Below the pieces are notes generated by a model. The model was given only the letters and a program-made list of their open reading frames with translations. It was not told the DNA's origin and made no database searches. The position numbers and the translations under genes were made by a program. A DNA stretch of 34,968 bases from positions 1 through 34,968 of the forward strand of contig JAFASY010000016.1 in assembly GCA_019244235.1 (NCBI GenBank). The letters are read 5' to 3'. This document shows positions 1 through 7,962 of this stretch, piece by piece. This DNA comes from Chroococcidiopsidaceae cyanobacterium CP_BM_ER_R8_30 (GTDB lineage Bacteria > Cyanobacteriota > Cyanobacteriia > Cyanobacteriales > Chroococcidiopsidaceae). Each line of letters opens with the position of its first letter. The first letter of the stretch is position 1.

Positions 1-276
1 CTGTGTTTCACAATGCAGCATTGGTTGAAATAGAGATTGAGCAATCCAAAATCGCTTAATCGGCATTCCAGGATCTAAGGAAAACCATTAGCTGATAGCT
101 TATCTTATATCTTGCAGCAGGTTACATTGATATCCATCTACCAATTTAAGCCGAGACACTTTGCAGACTAGATTTTTAAGACTTTGCCGACTTTTTAGAG
201 ATTCTGGGCGGGGGCAGTCCCATCTGCTTCACTACCAAGAAAAGCAGGAAATTCGGTTACAAGACAGCCAGTTGCA

Positions 277-573
277 CTACACCGCAGCCAACTGTTTCAG
301 GATTTGAGCCACTTGATAAAGTTCATTGCCTTCACCAGTGCTCAACGTTCCGCTGGAGGCGGCTCCAGCGGCTGCGTTGAGCGAGTTCAAAGTGAACTTA
401 TCTGACAGGGCATATTGCAAAGAGAAGCGATCCAACTTAACAAATAGGTAATCCTCACCCGTTGTAATCAGGGCAAAAACCGGAGAGACTGACGCGCCCA
501 TCATGTATGCTAAGGTTTGTGCGATCGCCTGCCGAACACTAAAGCCATAACGTTTACTTTCAATTACAATCAG
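277..573 (-). pseudogene. 5'-truncated restriction-endonuclease-like (HsdR-type) remnant
   Basis: Reading leftwards from 573 the frame starts with LIVIESKRYG and runs through a conserved-looking C-terminal half (PVFALITTGEDYLF, YALSDKFTL, ELYQVAQILKQL) to a TAG at 277-279. The VIESK stretch looks like the ExK part of a PD-(D/E)xK nuclease core. The whole resembles the C-terminal part of the small proteins often labelled 'type I restriction endonuclease subunit R' in cyanobacteria (family recalled from memory). The N-terminal half is missing. The frame is closed upstream by the TAG at 574-576, which is also the stop of the methyltransferase in the same frame, so the deletion joint must lie close to 574. 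An ORF of 75 codons can be opened at the ATG ending at 504, but it would lack the motif. The segment 340-382 is a palindromic repeat read as a Gly/Ala/Ser-rich insert. Most likely a dead remnant. Confidence 0.6.
340..382. repeat. Nested palindromic repeat inside the HsdR-like remnant
   Basis: The outer arms GCTCAACG (340-347) and CGTTGAGC (375-382) are perfect complements. Inside them CGCTGGAG (351-358) and CTCCAGCG (363-370) form a second perfect 8-bp stem with a GCGG loop. The 32 bases 341-372 match 22752-22783 at 29 positions by eye, so this is a dispersed element and not a chance hairpin. Confidence 0.8.
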
Positions 574-1179
574 CTATCCCAAAGAATTTTCACCCACGCG
601 CTCAAACAAATCAATTCGGTATTTCTCTGCCCGCTTGCCCCCTAGATGCTGAAGCTGTGACGAGGGTAACGCCAGGAATGCTTCATGTACCTCATCCCCA
701 CTCAACGGGTTGTCATAATAATCCGCGTAAGGCGTCCAGTGAACCAGCAGCAGGTGTCCTCCTGGTTCGAGATGATCTAGGATCAGTTGTTGGGCTGCTT
801 TAAGATCTTGCCAACACCAGTAGTATCCAACTTCCGACAGTACCGTGAGGTCAAACCATTCATCTGGATAGGATTGTGGCACCTGCATGAGTTGAAAGCG
901 GACGTGAGGCAGATGCTGACAACGTACGATCGCCTGCTGTTGAGCCTTGTCTGATACATCAACTGAAAGCAGTGAATCACATCGCTCGGCCAACATTTCT
1001 GTCAGTACACCGATCGAACCACCAATCTCGAATGCAGAATGATAGCGAGGTTTGGGTAATGCTGCTAGTGTAGCGGCATATTTCTCTGCCTCGTAATCGC
1101 TAGTTTCAAATTTCCAGGGGTCAGAATCTGTTTTGTAGAGTGCGTCAAAGTATTCGGGTGTAAGAGATTGTTGAGACAA
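574..1179 (-). CDS. NodS-like SAM-dependent methyltransferase
   Basis: A 201-residue class I methyltransferase. The N-terminus (TPEYFDALY, DPWKFETSDYE) and the SAM-binding loop EIGGSIG at residues 51-57 match the NodS-like family. Acidic residues after the second strand (SVDVSD) and a typical motif region (HLEPGGHLLLVHW) follow. NodS itself N-methylates a chitooligosaccharide, but related proteins occur widely outside nodulation, so the substrate here is unknown. It lies 2 bp after the PIG-L deacetylase stop and is co-directional with it and with the acyl-CoA dehydrogenase, so the three are probably co-transcribed. The same gene trio, usually with a glycosyltransferase, recurs in many bacteria and suggests modification of a sugar-containing metabolite. 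The C-terminus runs directly into a truncated nuclease remnant, so the last few residues may derive from a recombination joint. Confidence 0.85.
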   Translation of the reverse strand: MSQQSLTPEYFDALYKTDSDPWKFETSDYEAEKYAATLAALPKPRYHSAFEIGGSIGVLTEMLAERCDSLLSVDVSDKAQQQAIVRCQHLPHVRFQLMQVPQSYPDEWFDLTVLSEVGYYWCWQDLKAAQQLILDHLEPGGHLLLVHWTPYADYYDNPLSGDEVHEAFLALPSSQLQHLGGKRAEKYRIDLFERVGENSLG

Positions 1180-1181
1180 AT

Positions 1182-1940
1182 TTATCGTACCTCCTCTAAA
1201 TACACTTCCCAGGGACGAGCAAAGTTTGCCAACATCTCTGGCGTCAATTGAAAACCCTCCGGGTCGTCATCAATCAAATTGGTCGTTTGAGAACGGTAAG
1301 CTGCGATCGCCTTCAGCTTTGTCTCTAAAACCGCCTGAATATCAAGTCGCCATGCCACAACTTGCTTAGAGTTTGTAAAATCGCCTTGCTGTTCTGGGTC
1401 CCAATCCCAGATAGGGTACTCAATGATGCGGGGTGAATTGTCTAAATCAACGATCGCTAAGGTGGAAATTAGCTTCCAAGTCGCTCGATGATCCGGATGA
1501 GGATCGTCTCGCCACGGCAGAAAGATTGTTTCAGGCATTAGCTTTTCTAAACACCTGCGACAACGCGCGACTACCTCTGGAATTCCAGGGGATTCAGACG
1601 ATGGAATTGCTCCATCTGCCAACCGCAAAAAAGTGACTTCTGTTTCTCCTATACCCAAAGTAGACAACGCTTCTAGCGTTTCTGCTTCCCGCAATGCCCG
1701 TAAGCGTGGAGCCGGATACTTGAGAGAACGAGGATGGGACAACGTTCCATCACTCATGACCAAAACATGCACCGGATACCCTAGAGTGCGAAGCAGTGCC
1801 ATCACTCCACCGCAGCCCAGCGTTTCATCATCCGGGTGCGGCGCAACGACAAGCGCCGAGCCAGTAATATTATTCATCGCTCGCATTGGTAAAGCGGCAG
1901 GATGCGACAGAGGTGAGTGACTAACACTCCGTAGATTCAT
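1182..1940 (-). CDS. PIG-L family (LmbE-like) deacetylase
   Basis: PIG-L/LmbE proteins are zinc-dependent hydrolases that remove acetyl groups from N-acetylglucosamine-type sugars. The metal-binding signature HPDDE is visible near the start (VVAPHPDDETLGCGG), and the second metal motif is HPDH in DDPHPDHRATW. Translation from the ATG at 1940 gives 252 residues, normal for the family. The open frame extends to 2009, but that would overlap the dehydrogenase by 89 bp with an unlikely Pro/Arg-rich extension. An ATG at 1886 directly before the conserved domain is another option; none has a clear Shine-Dalgarno site. The 20-bp overlap with the upstream dehydrogenase suggests translational coupling. 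Substrate unknown; the neighbouring methyltransferase suggests a modified amino sugar. Confidence 0.85.
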   Translation of the reverse strand: MNLRSVSHSPLSHPAALPMRAMNNITGSALVVAPHPDDETLGCGGVMALLRTLGYPVHVLVMSDGTLSHPRSLKYPAPRLRALREAETLEALSTLGIGETEVTFLRLADGAIPSSESPGIPEVVARCRRCLEKLMPETIFLPWRDDPHPDHRATWKLISTLAIVDLDNSPRIIEYPIWDWDPEQQGDFTNSKQVVAWRLDIQAVLETKLKAIAAYRSQTTNLIDDDPEGFQLTPEMLANFARPWEVYLEEVR

Positions 1941-3147
1941 AGGACCACAGGGAATCGGTGGACTTCGTTTGAGACGAGGCATATTGTCCGACGTTGGCAA
2001 GCGCAGCATCGAAAACAGGTTGACGCAGATACAAGGTCAAATCCCGAATAATTCGCTCCATTGAATGGGGCGGCAGCAACCCACGAGTTCCAACCGATCG
2101 CTCACAAAGCTGCATCACATCCATACAAATTTGCTCGATCGCCGTTCGCACCATGTTGGCGTAGGCAACCAGCTTATCTGCCTGGTCATTTGGCTGATCG
2201 GGATAACCTGCAAAAATGGGAGCATACGCTTTCACAAAATCTGCTGCCCCGCGTAACCAGAGATTGCCACTTTCAAGGGCGATCGCCATGCGTCCTAATC
2301 GCTCTTGCTGATATGGATCGGTCGTTCGCTTCAAGTCGCGCAAGTATTGCCGGGTGGCATCAAAGAGCGCCTCTGCTCCTCCCAACTGGACGGCAGCAAA
2401 GCGAAGCACGCCTGTAGTCAGCCACGGTTGCCGAAAATAATCGCCTGGTTGCCCGATAAGGGCACTTGCATTCAACTCAACACCGCTGAAATCTACCTTA
2501 AAGCTTGCGGTTGCCCGCATCCCCATAGGTTGCCACCAAGCAGGGTCACTGACCGTTGCCACCTCTTCCATTGGCACAATACACATCTGCCAAGAACCAC
2601 CAGCTAGCGGTCCATTCACAAACGGGCGCTCAACAAAGCCAGACCCAGAACAAAACGTCTTTGAACCCTCTAGACGGTATCGACCATCCTCCAGTGGATG
2701 CACTGTCACGCCGTCCTCTGCTTCGGCATTCCAAACCCCAAAGATTTTGTGGCGCTCGCGAGCGTCACTTGCGTAAGATGCAATTTGGTCTGGTGACCCA
2801 AATGTTTGAATGAGTTGCAGCGCATTGACATGCCCCTCGTACACTCGCCCAACAGCTAAATTACCGCGTCCGATTTGCTTGAGCAGCATTAATAGTTCGC
2901 AGGTCACTGCTGCATTGATACCTAATCCACACCCTCCCAATTCGGGCTTCAGCGGTGCTGCTAATAGTCCCGCTTCGGCAATTAACTCAAATTCCTTGAC
3001 TGGAAAGGCTCCGTTATGGTCGATTGCATCTGTATTAGCTGCGCAGAAGGCAGCAATTTCAGCCCCTCGAACTAAAACATCAGCAACAGATAACCTGCTC
3101 TGTTCGTAAACAGAATAAGGTGAAGAATGAGCAGTAATGAGAGCCAC
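1921..3147 (-). CDS. Acyl-CoA dehydrogenase family protein
   Basis: A 408-residue protein with the layout of acyl-CoA dehydrogenases: an N-terminal helical region (AEAGLLAAPLKPELGGCG), a middle beta domain (YRLEGSKTFCSGSGFVERP) and a C-terminal helical bundle (LRFAAVQLGGAEALFDATRQYL). Members are FAD enzymes that oxidise acyl thioesters or related compounds. The start is GTG at 3147; I see no better ATG. It is first in a minus-strand trio with the PIG-L deacetylase and the NodS-like methyltransferase. That co-occurrence argues for a dedicated modification pathway and against beta-oxidation. The 242-bp space upstream separates it from a divergent sensor gene and should contain its promoter. 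Confidence 0.85.
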   Translation of the reverse strand: MALITAHSSPYSVYEQSRLSVADVLVRGAEIAAFCAANTDAIDHNGAFPVKEFELIAEAGLLAAPLKPELGGCGLGINAAVTCELLMLLKQIGRGNLAVGRVYEGHVNALQLIQTFGSPDQIASYASDARERHKIFGVWNAEAEDGVTVHPLEDGRYRLEGSKTFCSGSGFVERPFVNGPLAGGSWQMCIVPMEEVATVSDPAWWQPMGMRATASFKVDFSGVELNASALIGQPGDYFRQPWLTTGVLRFAAVQLGGAEALFDATRQYLRDLKRTTDPYQQERLGRMAIALESGNLWLRGAADFVKAYAPIFAGYPDQPNDQADKLVAYANMVRTAIEQICMDVMQLCERSVGTRGLLPPHSMERIIRDLTLYLRQPVFDAALANVGQYASSQTKSTDSLWSYESTEC

Positions 3148-3389
3148 CTGACTTAGTTTTGCTTTAAGTTACTAAAAAATTGTGTATCAAAACCACCCAC
3201 AAAAATATCTATCTTCTGGAGAGTTTACAAAAAAGTTATCCAATCAATACGAATTATTTACACCAGTAGCAGAAAGCGTATCCATACTGAAAAGGTGGAA
3301 ACAAAGCTAATTTATGATTTGCAAGTTGGCTCGTTCCTTGAACTTGTTCTGATTGAATCCTGCCTTAACTTAATCTTTAATTTAAGACA

Positions 3390-5321
3390 ATGCTTGAGAG
3401 CCAGCTACCGCAAATTCAATATTTTCTGGTTATAGAGGATAACCAAGGTAAACGTGTTACAGCACTGGAAGCTACTACTTACTCTATTGGTCGTGATTCA
3501 AGTAACTCCATTGTGCTACATTCCAAGTTAGTCTCTCGTCAGCATGCTATTTTAATGCGGTTGACAACTCCTGAAACTACCAATTATATATTTCGACTCA
3601 TTGATATTAACTTACAAGGAAAGCGCAGTACCAACGGAATAATTGTTAATGGACAGCGCTGCTTTTCTCAGGATTTAAAACATGGGGATATGATTGCTTT
3701 TGGTAAAGAGGCAAGGGCAAGATTCTTTGCTACCTCCAATCCAGCAGAGTTAGAAAGCCTGAAATTGAGCAAGACCGAAGATATTTCGGGAATTTTATCA
3801 AGCTTACATGATCCATTCTCTACTCTAATTGCTCCAGAACTCAATCCACCAGAAACTTCTGTCGAGTCAACCCTGATTCGATTAGCCTCTTTCCCCGAAC
3901 TGTTAGCTAATCCAATTATTGAGATAACGCTAAGTGGAACAATCACTTATCTCAACCCAGCAGCAATTGGACAATTCCCAGACATTGCAGAAATAAAGTC
4001 AAAGCATCCAATCATTATCGGCTTAACCTCAACTGTCCAGCGGGGCAAGGAAAAATTTTTCATTCGTGAGGTTGAATATGACAATAAAGTGTTTGAACAA
4101 TCCGTCCACTACATTGCTGCAAGCGACTTAATCAGAAGCTACATAGTTGATATTACAGAGCGCAAGCAGATAGAAGCTGCACTGCGACAGGCGCGTGAGG
4201 AGCTAGAGCTTAGAGTGCAAGAGCGCACAGCTGAACTCAGTAAGACCAACGAGCACTTAAGGATTGAGATTGGCGAACGCCAACGGGCAGAATTGGCGCT
4301 TTCCCAGGCAAATGAAGCACTCGAAATCAGGGTACAGGAACGGACTACAGAGTTAACTAAAATCAACGCCTCACTCCAGGCGGAAATTAATAAGCGCCAG
4401 CAAATCGAGAAGTCGCTGCGGGAGAGCGAGGAGCGCTATGCACTGGCAGCTCGTGGGGCTAACGATGGATTGTGGGACTGGAATCTCAAGACTAAACAGA
4501 TCTATTTTTCCCCGCGCTGGAAATCTATGCTGGGTTACTCTGAAGATGATATCGGTAACACTATGGACGAATGGTCTGGGCGTATTCATCCCGATGACGC
4601 CACGCTCGTCAAGGAAGCGCTCTTGGCTCATCTTCTAGGACAGACTCCCCACTTTGAAAACGAACATCGCATGCGGCATCAGGATGGTAGTTATCGCTGG
4701 GTGCTCAGTCGCGGACTTGCTGTTCGCAATGCCTCAGGCAATGCATACCGCATTGCTGGGTCCCAAACCGATATAACTGAGCGTAAGCAAGCCGAGTCTC
4801 AACTGCGGCATGACGCCTTACATGATGTGCTGACAGGATTACCAAACCGTGCCTTATTCATGGATCGGTTAGAACGTGCGCTGAAACATGCTAAACGGCA
4901 TCAGGATTATTTGTTTGCTGTACTATTTCTCGATCTCGATCGCTTCAAAGCAGTCAATGATAGCCTTGGTCACTTAGTTGGAGATCAACTGCTGGTAGCA
5001 ATCGCTCAACGACTTAAACAGTTCCTACGTGCTGAAGATACAGTGGCTCGGCTGGGAGGAGACGAGTTTGCTATCCTACTGGAAAATCTCCGAAGTGAAG
5101 AAGATACGCATTTCATTGTCGACTCCATTCGACAAACACTGGCGTTGCCTTTCAATTTGAAGGGACATGAAGTGTCTACCTCCGCCAGTATTGGTATTGC
5201 TCTAAGTAAGCCTGACTACGAGCTACCTGAAGATATGCTGCGTGAAGCTGATACGACGATGTACCGCGTCAAAGTTCAGGGTAAGGGCGCAGAAGCGTTA
5301 CTTACCACTGCCTTAACTTAG
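3390..5321 (+). CDS. FHA-PAS-PAS-GGDEF diguanylate cyclase
   Basis: A 643-residue soluble signalling protein predicted to make cyclic di-GMP. Residues about 28-110 form an FHA domain, with G34-R35, S49-R50-x-H52 and N82-G83 in the phosphothreonine-binding positions. A degenerate PAS-like region follows at about 170-260. Two near-repeated coiled-coil segments (each with RVQERTAELS or RVQERTTELT) cover about 265-345. A well-conserved PAS/PAC domain spans about 350-465 (ending ITERKQAE), then a GGDEF domain. The signature GGDEF is intact at 556-560 and is preceded five residues earlier by RAED, which fits the RxxD inhibitory site, so the enzyme is probably active and feedback-inhibited. There is no EAL domain and no membrane segment. 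The FHA domain suggests input from Ser/Thr kinases, a type also encoded at 21746. No clear Shine-Dalgarno precedes the ATG. Confidence 0.92.
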   Translation: MLESQLPQIQYFLVIEDNQGKRVTALEATTYSIGRDSSNSIVLHSKLVSRQHAILMRLTTPETTNYIFRLIDINLQGKRSTNGIIVNGQRCFSQDLKHGDMIAFGKEARARFFATSNPAELESLKLSKTEDISGILSSLHDPFSTLIAPELNPPETSVESTLIRLASFPELLANPIIEITLSGTITYLNPAAIGQFPDIAEIKSKHPIIIGLTSTVQRGKEKFFIREVEYDNKVFEQSVHYIAASDLIRSYIVDITERKQIEAALRQAREELELRVQERTAELSKTNEHLRIEIGERQRAELALSQANEALEIRVQERTTELTKINASLQAEINKRQQIEKSLRESEERYALAARGANDGLWDWNLKTKQIYFSPRWKSMLGYSEDDIGNTMDEWSGRIHPDDATLVKEALLAHLLGQTPHFENEHRMRHQDGSYRWVLSRGLAVRNASGNAYRIAGSQTDITERKQAESQLRHDALHDVLTGLPNRALFMDRLERALKHAKRHQDYLFAVLFLDLDRFKAVNDSLGHLVGDQLLVAIAQRLKQFLRAEDTVARLGGDEFAILLENLRSEEDTHFIVDSIRQTLALPFNLKGHEVSTSASIGIALSKPDYELPEDMLREADTTMYRVKVQGKGAEALLTTALT

Positions 5322-5341
5322 GTGATGGACTGATAAGAGAC

Positions 5342-5803
5342 TTAATTCGAGCTTGCTCTTTGGAAGTCGCTCTTTGCTACCAAAGAGCGAAACCTTAAGT
5401 TTTTCTGTTCAGCTTGTTTATATGCTGCCCAACCACCATAAGAGGAAATATCAGGCCACTGGTGCTTCTCAACAAGCTCACGAGGATAAAGCATTGCAGT
5501 CACAGCTTTTCCATCCTCCAAAATGACTTTGCCAGGATACATGTTGGGTGGTTCAGTTGCAAGCAAGTAATCGTACTGCTCTAAGGTGAGTTCGTAGACT
5601 TCGCCTGGAATACTAATTCCTCCTTCCTCCACCTCGTAAATAGCTGGATGCCAACCATCAACAGCGGCATGGATACGATACTTGGCTTGCGTTTGGGCAG
5701 GCTCAATGAATTTTGCCGACTGGAGATTCTGGTGATCTGGTTGACCTTTCAAAGCCGAACCGCAAATGAAAACTAGCTTTGAATTCAGGTTGTTTTCTGT
5801 CAT
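5342..5803 (-). CDS. Gamma-glutamylcyclotransferase-fold protein, allophanate hydrolase C-domain-like
   Basis: A 153-residue protein beginning LVFICGSALKGQPDH, with PAIYEVEEGGISIPGEVYEL, LLATEPPNMYPG and AMLYPRELVEKHQWPDIS. I recognise this as a stand-alone version of the small C-terminal domain of allophanate hydrolases (AtzF type), which has a gamma-glutamylcyclotransferase-like fold. Its reaction is not established by sequence; in ureide pathways it may act near allophanate or ureidoglycolate. It follows the allantoinase gene on the same strand with a 136-bp gap containing a GTATACTGTATAC palindrome, so it probably has its own regulated promoter. An AAGGATG sequence lies 10-16 bp before the ATG. 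Assignment to purine/ureide use rests on both family and neighbourhood. Confidence 0.75.
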   Translation of the reverse strand: MTENNLNSKLVFICGSALKGQPDHQNLQSAKFIEPAQTQAKYRIHAAVDGWHPAIYEVEEGGISIPGEVYELTLEQYDYLLATEPPNMYPGKVILEDGKAVTAMLYPRELVEKHQWPDISSYGGWAAYKQAEQKNLRFRSLVAKSDFQRASSN

Positions 5804-5877
5804 CTGATTTCTACATCCTTGCTATTGCAACCAAGCTTCCAGAGCAAAAGACCATGTTGCTGTAGGTTGATATCAAC

Positions 5878-5890
5878 GTATACTGTATAC
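5878..5890. promoter_or_regulatory. Candidate operator: GTATACTGTATAC palindrome
   Basis: A perfect 13-bp palindrome with 6-bp arms about a central T, located 75 bp upstream of the minus-strand start at 5803. On the minus strand it contains CAGTATAC, the same core found upstream of the allantoinase (6893-6907) and the NCS1 permease (18401-18419). The shape, with TGT/ACA half-sites, resembles GntR-family operators. No such regulator gene is in the window. Confidence 0.5.
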
Positions 5891-5939
5891 TATGAATTGT
5901 CAATTTTTAGCTCAACCTGGTACAAGGTTTGACTTTTCT

Positions 5940-6845
5940 CTAAGGCTTGTGATGCTCGTGCCAATGACGTGCAATATCAATCCGACGACATAGCCACACC
6001 TGCTCGTGTTGCTGCACATAGTCTAGAAAGCGTGCCAGAGCAGCTGCCCTTCCTGGTCTTCCTACTAGGCGACAATGTAACCCTACACTCATCATCTTAG
6101 GCGCAGTTTCGCCTTCAGCATAGAGGACATCGAAAGCATCGCGTAAATAGGCAAAGAACTGCTCCCCACAATTAAATCCCTGGTGAGTTGCAAACCGCAT
6201 ATCATTGTTGTCTAGAGTGTATGGAATCACCAGATGGGGTTTACCGTAGTCCTGTACCCAGTAGGGTAAGTCATCGGCATAGCTATCAGCATCGTAGAGA
6301 AACCCTCCTTCCTCCACTACTAGTCGCCGAGTATTGGGGCTATTCCGTCCGGTATACCATCCCAGCGGACGCTCCCCTGTCACTTGTGTGTGAATAGTGA
6401 TCGCCTTCTGTAAATGCTGGCGCTCTATCTCCTCCTCAAAGAACTTGTAGTCAATCCACCGCCAGCCATGACTGGCAATTTCCCAACCAGACTCTATCAT
6501 AGCTGCAACGGCATCAGGGTTACGCTCTAGAGCCATCGCTACGCCATAGACAGTTACTGGAATACCCCGTTGCACAAACATCCTATACAGTCGCCAAAAG
6601 CCAGTCCGACTACCGTATTCATAGATTGATTCTATGTTTGCATGCCGCGCTCCAAATAGTGGCTCGGCCCCAATGATTTCTGATAAGAATGCTTCAGCAG
6701 CGTCATCGCCGTGCAAAATGCAGCTCTCGCCGCCTTCCTCGTAATTGATCACAAACTGCACAGCGAGGCGAGCGCAATTCGGCCATTTAGGATCGGGTGT
6801 GTTGCGCCCGTAGCCAACCAGATCCCGTGGGTAATATTCAGGCAT
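5940..6845 (-). CDS. puuE: Allantoinase, PuuE type (polysaccharide-deacetylase fold)
   Basis: Opens the hydantoin ring of allantoin to give allantoate. The protein is 301 residues and matches the PuuE group, which is unrelated to the amidohydrolase-type AllB allantoinases and uses the polysaccharide-deacetylase (NodB) fold. Diagnostic stretches are the N-terminus YYPRDLVGYGRNTPDPKWP, VQFVINYEEGGE, IASHGWRWIDY, RPLGWYTGRNSPNTRRL, YDADSYADDLPYW and MSVGLHCRLVGRPGRA. Full length, with no obvious lesions. A CAGTATAC-containing palindrome lies about 50 bp upstream of the start. In other bacteria this gene often neighbours OHCU decarboxylase; here the companions are HpxO and UraH about 5 kb away and an allophanate-hydrolase-like domain protein downstream. 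Confidence 0.93.
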   Translation of the reverse strand: MPEYYPRDLVGYGRNTPDPKWPNCARLAVQFVINYEEGGESCILHGDDAAEAFLSEIIGAEPLFGARHANIESIYEYGSRTGFWRLYRMFVQRGIPVTVYGVAMALERNPDAVAAMIESGWEIASHGWRWIDYKFFEEEIERQHLQKAITIHTQVTGERPLGWYTGRNSPNTRRLVVEEGGFLYDADSYADDLPYWVQDYGKPHLVIPYTLDNNDMRFATHQGFNCGEQFFAYLRDAFDVLYAEGETAPKMMSVGLHCRLVGRPGRAAALARFLDYVQQHEQVWLCRRIDIARHWHEHHKP

Positions 6846-6892
6846 GTTTGAAACTAAACATCATATACGATATATAAATAGAGTTAATTTAC

Positions 6893-6907
6893 TTGTCCAG
6901 TATACAA
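6893..6907. promoter_or_regulatory. Candidate operator TTGTCCAGTATACAA upstream of puuE
   Basis: An inverted TTGT/ACAA pair flanking the CAGTATAC core, 48-62 bp upstream of the puuE ATG. The same core is present upstream of the genes starting at 5803 and 18246. Resemblance to FadR/GntR-type sites is inference. Confidence 0.5.
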
Positions 6908-7044
6908 TCTGAGCTGCTAGCAGCAGGAATATTTCATATCAGCAGAATTGAGGCTTTCTTGATTTTTCTTAATATCAGACTCATTTAAAATGACTTTATA
7001 ATTACAGCTAACAAGACAAATTCCAACAAGATAAATATTCATAA

Positions 7045-7060
7045 ATCTTTGCGCAAAGAT
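7045..7060. repeat. Perfect 16-bp palindrome ATCTTTGCGCAAAGAT
   Basis: Each 8-base half is the exact complement of the other, and flanking ATAA and TTAT extend the symmetry imperfectly. It sits in non-coding DNA between puuE and the UrtA-like remnant. It could be a repressor site or a relic repeat; it lacks a following T-run, so a terminator is unlikely. Confidence 0.45.
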
Positions 7061-7440
7061 GTTTATCTTTCTCAAGACTTAACATTATGCTTTGAGAGGG
7101 CTTATGACTTTTGATATAAAGGATATCATGTTTCTCAGCGAATTATTCTTCGCAATAATTCTGTTTATAACAATTGGTATCTGTTATTATCACAATATTA
7201 AGCATCATTTAACCGTCCACCAGAGCCGACTGCGACAACTGCGCTGAGCGAACTTAATGTTCCGTCTTGACAGCTCCGGTAGTGCGAAGAGCGCAAGACA
7301 CAAAACACTAATCGCTTCGGCTTAAACTATTTTAGATCGCAGACCTTTCCAAGTGTGTATCGAGCTATTTTGTTTGAAATACTGGTATATTCATAGCTAG
7401 CGTTCCTAAGTCACAAGCAACAAATTATAAAGAGCTTATT

Positions 7441-7573
7441 TTTGTATCCAATGCTACTAGCAGTGGAAAAGACACAATTAAAGTTGGAATCTTATTCCCT
7501 GAGTGGCACACTGTCAGTGAGTGAAAGAAGCGTAGTAGACACAGTTTCAAAGACAGTGAAGTCTATCAAATGA
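7441..7573 (+). pseudogene. Remnant of UrtA-like (urea/amide) ABC transporter binding protein
   Basis: From 7468 the frame reads KDTIKVGIL. After a 2-base loss near 7495 a second frame (7496-7546) reads SLSGTLSVSERSVVDTV. Joined, they reproduce the mature N-terminus of UrtA-type periplasmic binding proteins, which typically read TIKVGILHSLSGT followed by SEKSVVDA. The homology ends near 7547, and a TGA follows at 7571. The rest of the gene and the other urt genes are absent. This is a frameshifted scrap of a urea or short-chain amide transporter, in keeping with ureide metabolism nearby. Confidence 0.5.
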
Positions 7574-7590
7574 TTTAAGTGATCGCCTGC

Positions 7591-7962
7591 TCAAAGGGCG
7601 ATAAGCCCCAAGCTAATTTGAATAGCTTGATTAACCTGTTCCATGGTTACTTCTGTTAAATTGCCTAGCCGCTTAACTAAGCGCTGCTTATCAATTGAGC
7701 GGATTTGATTGAGCAATACGACTGAGTTGATCGTCAGTCCTCCTTCAGGTGGTTGGATTGCCACCTCCGTGGGATAGAGGGTTTCATCGAATTGAGACGT
7801 AATAGCAGCCACAATCGTAATTGGACTGTACTCGTTAGCTACGTCATTTTGTAGTACCAACGCCGGACGAGTCTTTTGGATTTCAGCACCAATTGTGGGG
7901 TCGAAGCTCACTAAATAGACCTCCCCTCGCTGGGGATAGGTCATTCTTCTTTTCGCTGCCAT
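7591..7962 (-). CDS. mazF: MazF/PemK-type toxin endoribonuclease
   Basis: A 123-residue PemK/MazF-fold protein, the toxin of a type II toxin-antitoxin pair that cleaves mRNA. Family hallmarks are RGEVYLVSFDPTIGAEIQKTRPALVLQND near the N-terminus (split here as RGEVYLVSFDP and KTRPALVLQND), TIVAAITSQ in the core, VLLNQIRSIDKQRL, and a C-terminal helix. Two starts are possible: ATG at 7962, preceded by GAGGAAGAGG, or ATG at 7944, which overlaps the antitoxin stop as ATGA. The purine-rich tract partly reflects glutamate codons of the antitoxin, so the shorter form cannot be excluded. It is the second gene after the ribbon-helix-helix antitoxin, the usual order. Confidence 0.88.
   Translation of the reverse strand: MAAKRRMTYPQRGEVYLVSFDPTIGAEIQKTRPALVLQNDVANEYSPITIVAAITSQFDETLYPTEVAIQPPEGGLTINSVVLLNQIRSIDKQRLVKRLGNLTEVTMEQVNQAIQISLGLIAL

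Larger units (their letters stand above)
6846..7440. other. AT-rich intergenic region upstream of puuE
   Basis: No convincing gene. It holds the candidate operator at 6893-6907 and a 16-bp perfect palindrome at 7045-7060. The part around 7225-7330 has short GC-rich inverted segments reminiscent of worn-out dispersed repeats. It ends at the UrtA-like remnant. Confidence 0.5.

Noticed and set aside
3-59. Open frame at the left edge ending QSKIA-stop, a possible C-terminus of an upstream plus-strand gene
   Set aside because: Only 18 codons are visible, with no recognisable motif, so it cannot be told from chance.
1433-3109. Several plus-strand frames opposite the dehydrogenase and deacetylase genes
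   Set aside because: They are antisense shadows of strongly conserved minus-strand genes.
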